From Fomitopsis serialis (lineage: Eukaryota > Basidiomycota > Agaricomycetes > Polyporales > Fomitopsidaceae), in NCBI RefSeq assembly GCF_022376445.1, contig NW_025954962.1, forward strand, positions 1,550,001 to 1,614,000: 64,000 nucleotides of DNA, in the 5' to 3' direction. Under the pieces are notes generated by a model that saw only the letters and a list, made by a program, of their open reading frames with translations, was not told the origin of the DNA and ran no database searches. The translations under genes were made by a program, and so were the position numbers. Positions 59,450 through 64,000 of this stretch are shown one piece after another. Numbering within the stretch: position 1 is the first letter of the stretch; the number at the start of each line of letters is the position of its first letter.

Positions 59450-60432
59450 GATGATGTGGCATGCACGCGTGCGTGGGCTCCTGCCCCGCGCCTCACTTAT
59501 CGGTCTACATGTGATCGTCCCGTTGTTGATAGCTTGTCAGGGCTGCCTTCGTCGACTTAGGTTAGGCTTCGCGATGGGCCTACACTTCGCCTGCACATAC
59601 TCCGGGACCCCTACTTCTGTTCTCGGGTTCTCGGGCGATAAGGACGTGGTACTTTTGTAGAAACTATCTTACCACCTCGATCACTTCGTGCCGATGCAGG
59701 GAGCGACAGAAGCGCTGCGCCCACTCAATTCCGGGGCTCCTGAGGCCTGACCGGTGACCCGTGCAGCTTTTCCACTCACACGAGCAAAGGCTGGATATTG
59801 CTAGTCCTGCAATACCGTGATAATACGCTGCATCCCCTTGATAATCGCATGCACATTGCGCAGGCGCCCAAGTGATGTCGACGTCTGAGGTTGCGACGCG
59901 CAGTCTACTGCACCAACGATGGATATGGATCCGCCAAATACCTTTGACGGGCGCATACACTTACCATAATAATCGGTCAAGATGCGGCCTCAATATCACA
60001 ATGGAGGACTTGTGGCGGCGACTGGTCCTGGAAGGCAAAGTACAGTACTTAAAGTTACATTTGAGTGAGGCGCCCGTACCCTGCGATCGCGTTCATCACT
60101 GCCATCAGCGCCTTCTTCACGTGATGACGGCACGGCGCTAAGCGCCGTGCGACAGTCTGTGTACCCACAGCGAACGACCACAAACCTCGCCGCCGACCTC
60201 AAGACTCACGAAAACGTGCGTATCAAACCTATGACCGCGTGGATTCAGAGAGTTCGAGTCCTTGGGAGCAGAATGAGTCCCGTCTTAGGCTATTCTGCCA
60301 ACGAACTTGGATGGATGCGTCGGGTATCGGTCGGATGGACCATGCTGGACTGGCATCCATTCTGCTCCAATGACTCCCGCTCAGAACATACGTCCCACGA
60401 AATGATCGCTGACTAGCTGGTTTCTAGCCGCC
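59450..60432. other. Divergent gap, PAS-kinase and eL32 promoters
   Basis: Nearly 1 kb lies between the kinase ATG (minus) and the RPL32 ATG (plus). A pyrimidine-rich stretch does not stand out. The last 20 bases before the RPL32 ATG (ctagctggtttctag) look like an acceptor, so RPL32 may have a leader intron. No other feature is recognised. Confidence 0.45.
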
Positions 60433-61041
60433 ATGGTCAACACGATTCCCATTGTCAAGAAGCGCACGAAGGTCTTCAAGTCAGTCCTTCGGTCCAGTGT
60501 CGCATTGGAAGTTCACATTCATCATTACCCTTTTCTAGGCGCCACCAGTCGGATCGCTACAAGAGCGTTAAGGAGGCATGGCGGAAACCGAAGGGTATTG
60601 ACAACCGGGTGCGCCGGCGGTTCAAGGGGCAGACCCCCATGCCCAAGGTGCGTCTGCAGACGGTTTGACGGCGTTGCAGTCTGACGCCTGGTTAGATCGG
60701 TTACGGGAGCAACAAGAAGGTATGCCTCATCTCAAAACGTTCTCTAGTGCAGCCCATTGATAAGATTATTGCAGACGAGGCATCTGCTCCCCAACGGCCT
60801 GAAGAAGTTCTTGGTCAGCAACGTCCGGGAAGTTGATCTTCTCCTGATGCACAACAAAAGCTTTGCGGCGGAGGTCGCCCACAATGTCAGCAGCCGCAAT
60901 CGCACAGCCATCCTCGAGCGGTATGTGCACTGTTCTTCCACACTTTGTAATCACGACTCATTTCCTCGTGTCGATCACAGTGCCAAGGTTCTGGGTGTGA
61001 AGGTAACGAACCCGGATGCGCGTCTCCGGTCAGAGGAGTAA
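60433..61041 (+). CDS. RPL32: 60S ribosomal protein eL32
   Basis: A structural protein of the large ribosomal subunit. The ATG at 60433 gives [16 protein letters not shown], and spliced exons continue [76 protein letters not shown] and [20 protein letters not shown], ending [12 protein letters not shown] at 61041. Four short introns interrupt it, one within the GYGSNKK-TRHLLP motif. Length and sequence match the family across its whole span. Confidence 0.95.
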
Positions 61042-61423
61042 ATGGTTGTTCTCGCATTCATCTCGCTACTACTCTGCATATTTCGCCATGTATTCTCCCC
61101 TCTATGCTCGCAATAAGCACCATGCGACCATGCTTAGGCCAGGAAAGTGTTGTGTGTGTGTTTGGCCGGAGGGTTGAGGATGAGTCGCAACTGGGTTTCT
61201 CCTCGTCCTCGTCTTGTGGCTACAGTGTCAGTATGGAGGCTGGAGTCGATCAAGGAATTTACACGACGAGAACAGAACGCCAGAACATGGCTGGTGCTGC
61301 TGAGATCCTGATGATCCGCCTGCACGTGCCACTAAGTCGCTCTATCTGACGTCTTTCGGGCAAGCTTCTGACTGTATCCTGCTCTCTGCGTTCTGCACCG
61401 CAACCCTCACTCTCATTCGTACA
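61042..61423. other. Gap between RPL32 and the MEMO1-family gene
   Basis: This holds the RPL32 3' flank and the promoter of the next gene. Nothing else is recognised. Confidence 0.45.
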
Positions 61424-62769
61424 ATGTCCTCCCGGTATGTGGCACAACACGATAAGGTCCGAGTCGGCTGACTCTGGAACAGGAAAGCAACGCACGCCAA
61501 TTCGTGGTATGTCGGAGATGGTATGCGATCGTATTGTGGCTGCATCGAGCGATCTTCTTAGCTCATCGCGCAGGGCGCAAGCTGGAGTCCGAGCTGGGTA
61601 GCAATCTCGCCGATGTTGAGGGGGATGAGGAGTTTTCGCCTCCGATCAAGGGCTGTAAAGCCATCATTGCTCCGTAAATATCTGCGGTGAGGCAGTGGGT
61701 TGTCGCATAACTGACCTCGAAGTTAACAGACATGCGGGTTATTCGTACTCTGGACGAGCGGCGGCATGGGCTTACAAGAGTATCGATACAACTGGAATGT
61801 ATGTACATTTACGGCGCGCAGATGGCTCTGCTAACGTCGTCTCGGATCACAGAAAGCGCGTCTTCGTCTTGGGCCCTTCGCACCACGTCTACCTAGATGG
61901 CTGCGCTCTGTCAAAATGCGAAAAGTACGAGACCCCACTTGGCGATCTACCTTTAGACCTGGACAGTAGGTGATGTGTGTATCAAAGGGGTACCACACTC
62001 ATTTGCGCTAGCCGTCAAGGAGCTCCGTGCAACGGGAGAAATTCAAGATATGGACGTCCAGACTGACGAGGATGAGCACAGTATCGAGATGCACTTGCCC
62101 TATGTACGGAAGGTCTTCGAGGGGTACGTCATAATGTCTGCAACCATGATGCGTTCTTAGTACTGAACATCTGTGATAGATTGAACATCGCCATCGTCCC
62201 CATACTTGTCGGGGCAATCAACTACAACCAAGAAGTTAAATTTGGTACCCTTCTCGCGTCTTACCTTGCAAGAGAAGACACATTCTTCGTCATCTCTAGC
62301 GATTTCTGTCATTGGTACGTTTCCTGTTCTTGGGCTTATGCACGCGCTGAACAAGTCTCGTGCAAATCCCAGGGGTACCCGCTTCCAATACACGTTCTAT
62401 TATCCCAAGGCTCCCCCGACCTCAGCACCTGCCATCCGATTGTCCAAATCCGATCCATCCCCACCGTCGCTTGCCACTCATTCTATCCATGCATCAATAT
62501 CCGCATTAGACCACGAAGCCATGGAGCTCATGACCATGCCACCGCAGACCGCGCACCAATCTCACCTCGACTTCGCAGACTACCTCAAGAGGACCAAGAA
62601 CACTATCTGCGGCAGGCATCCTATCGGCGTACTCCTAGGCGCTCTGACGGTCCTGCAGAGTCAAGGACGGGTCCCGCATCTGCAGTGGGTCCGGTACGAG
62701 CAGAGTAGCCAGTGTCAGAATCTGCGGGATTCCAGTGTCAGCTACGCGAGCGCATACATCAAGATCTAG
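61424..62769 (+). CDS. MEMO1-family protein (Mho1-like)
   Basis: A conserved protein of the MEMO family, linked in animals to cell motility and copper redox activity. The ATG at 61424 gives MSSR, joined by a short intron to [10 protein letters not shown]. Further exons give [37 protein letters not shown] (the family PHAGY motif), [20 protein letters not shown] (the GPSHH motif), [29 protein letters not shown] (EHSIE-HLP), [10 protein letters not shown] and [18 protein letters not shown] (SSD-CHWG). It ends SYASAYIKI at 62769. The His and Cys residues that bind metal in MEMO1 are all present. Six or so short introns; no frame break was noticed. The family assignment is firm, the fungal role poorly known. 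Confidence 0.9.
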
Positions 62770-62861
62770 GCATATGTCCGCTGCATGTATACATACAAGG
62801 ACCTTGGAACGTGTAAACCCTGTACTATCTAATAGATCTCTATACCAATCCGACACCATCC

Positions 62862-64000
62862 CTACATCCTTGATTGTGCGTCTGATAGCTGTAAGCCGAC
62901 AGGCTCATCCGGGTCGTCTTGCGTTCCAGGTTCTCCAGGTTCTTCCACAACCTAGTCGATATGACAATGTCAGTAGTCAGCAGGGGGCCATAACCGTGTC
63001 AGGATTGGTTCACCTTGCCGTTGGCGATTTGTATATCTTCGAATCCCCAGTCCCTCATGGCACCTTCCTTCAGGAAGCTGCCGTCTGCCAGGCGGCTGGC
63101 TTCCCAAGTCCCTACGGTAGCATTGACTTCTGATTTGGGATTGAATTCCGACACGGTGCAGCAGCCTACTCTCAGAGGAAGGTTCCTGTCACCCAGCAGT
63201 TCCCTCGCCAGAGCAATAATGGTGGCGGCGTGGCTGACAAGCAAGATGTGTTTGTGCTTGCCTCCGTACCTGCGCTCGATTTCAGGAATGAGTGCGCTGA
63301 GGAAGCCGTGGCATCGGTCGTGGCACTGATCTACGTCTTCTCCTTTCCTTGAGGCGTACCATATAGACGACCAGGAGTCGTCGATGTCAGGGAAGTAGGT
63401 ACGCAGCGCGGTCGCGGCAGACGGGCGGGGATGGAGGCCGTACCGGGCACGACGGGCGAATACCACTCCGACAATCCTGATATCCCCGTTGAACGACGAT
63501 TCATATTGGATGGAAACCACACTCACCATGCTCGACAAAATGGGGACTTTCAAAGCATTAGATGTGGGCGTGGAGGTTGTAGACAGCGGTCTAGGCAAGT
63601 TTGTATGTGAAGACCCGGCGGACGGCTCTGACGAACGGGTCACTTACAGTACGGAGAGACAGAATGAGAGTCGGCGTTGATCCACAGGCAGCGACAAAAG
63701 TGTTCCGCCAGTTCTTCCGCTTGAGTCAACCCAAATGCGGCGAGAGGCGGGTCTCGAGGGAGTCCTGATCACGGTTACATTGTCGGATTATGAGATGCAC
63801 AGGAGTTCATTTGACATGCCTGTGACAGACTTCCTGTACAGATATCATATCAACGATGATGCGATGAAGGTGGTTTGCGCAGAGGACCCACCACTCTGAG
63901 GTCACCCAGTTCAGTCTGAAACCTAAGTACATATGCATAGTCAACGGGTCACCCTTGATATATCATCGGAACAGAAGCGTACCATGCCTAGCGATGTAGA
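62862..64000 (-). CDS. Histidine phosphatase (phosphoglycerate-mutase-like), 5' end outside the window
   Basis: A member of the histidine phosphatase superfamily, most like fungal proteins related to the TFIIIC tau55/TFC7 phosphatase module. At the right edge the minus strand reads IYIARHG, split by an intron before FRLNWVTSEWW; RHG carries the phosphorylated His. It continues PRDPPLAAFGLTQAEELAEH, FCRCLWINADSHSVSPY, SEWYSPVVPGT, LHPRPSAATALRTYFPDIDD, KHILLVSHAATIIALARELL (the second catalytic His) and a tail ending LQLSDAQSRM at a TAG at 62862-62864. One frame break near 63438-63441 needs one extra base. The start codon lies beyond 64000, so the gene is partial here. Confidence 0.85.

Noticed and set aside
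60240..60275. A possible tRNA B box (agttcgagtcc) upstream of RPL32
   Set aside because: No matching A box, acceptor stem or T-arm pairing could be found around it, so it is taken as chance.

Overview
This window is nuclear DNA from a filamentous basidiomycete, most likely an Agaricomycete; the order and genus cannot be fixed from sequence alone. The evidence is dense genes on both strands, many GT-AG introns of about 45-60 nt, pyrimidine-rich leaders, proteins with long Ser/Pro-rich disordered tails, and several products that look like their basidiomycete homologues. No virus, transposon, CRISPR array, tRNA, rRNA or secondary-metabolite cluster was recognised.

Layout. 0-9 kb: BTB/POZ protein (-), microsomal NADH-cytochrome b5 reductase CBR1 (-), dual-specificity MAPK-type phosphatase (+), Golgi protein TVP23 (-). 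9-22 kb: multi-pass membrane protein (+), leucine-rich-repeat protein (+), kinase-fold protein with altered catalytic residues (+), amino-acid permease (+), then a 1.9 kb gene-free block. 22-32 kb: LRR-RhoGEF protein (+), mitochondrial carrier MTM1 (+), PX-SNARE VAM7 (-), AMPK gamma subunit SNF4 (-). 32-44 kb: SSH4-like SPRY adaptor (+), cytosolic aspartyl-tRNA synthetase DPS1 (-), mitochondrial aspartate aminotransferase AAT1 (+), a large disordered protein (+). 44-54 kb: an orphan Pro-rich locus (-), Elongator subunit ELP5 (-), RNA polymerase I/III subunit RPC40 (+), alpha/beta hydrolase (+), GNAT acetyltransferase (-), dienelactone hydrolase (+). 54-64 kb: EF-1alpha TEF1 (-), PAS-kinase-type kinase (-), ribosomal protein eL32 (+), MEMO1-family protein (+), and a histidine phosphatase (-) whose 5' end lies beyond the window.

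Most of this is housekeeping. Two themes recur. One is translation and tRNA function: DPS1, ELP5, RPC40, TEF1 and RPL32. The other is nutrient or energy signalling and trafficking: SNF4, PAS kinase, SSH4, permease, VAM7 and TVP23. Five pairs are head-to-head with short shared promoters: TVP23/membrane protein, SNF4/SSH4, DPS1/AAT1, ELP5/RPC40 and GNAT/dienelactone hydrolase.

The strongest unexpected signal is technical. Many genes, including the essential DPS1 and RPC40, change reading frame with no intron, and nearly every change has the sign of one missing base, often at a homopolymer. I read these as uncorrected assembly deletions, so several genes that look broken are probably intact in the organism. 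I found no convincing new biological system. The best biological leads are a telobox-type palindrome between DPS1 and AAT1, the 105 bp ELP5/RPC40 promoter, and the altered kinase-fold protein.
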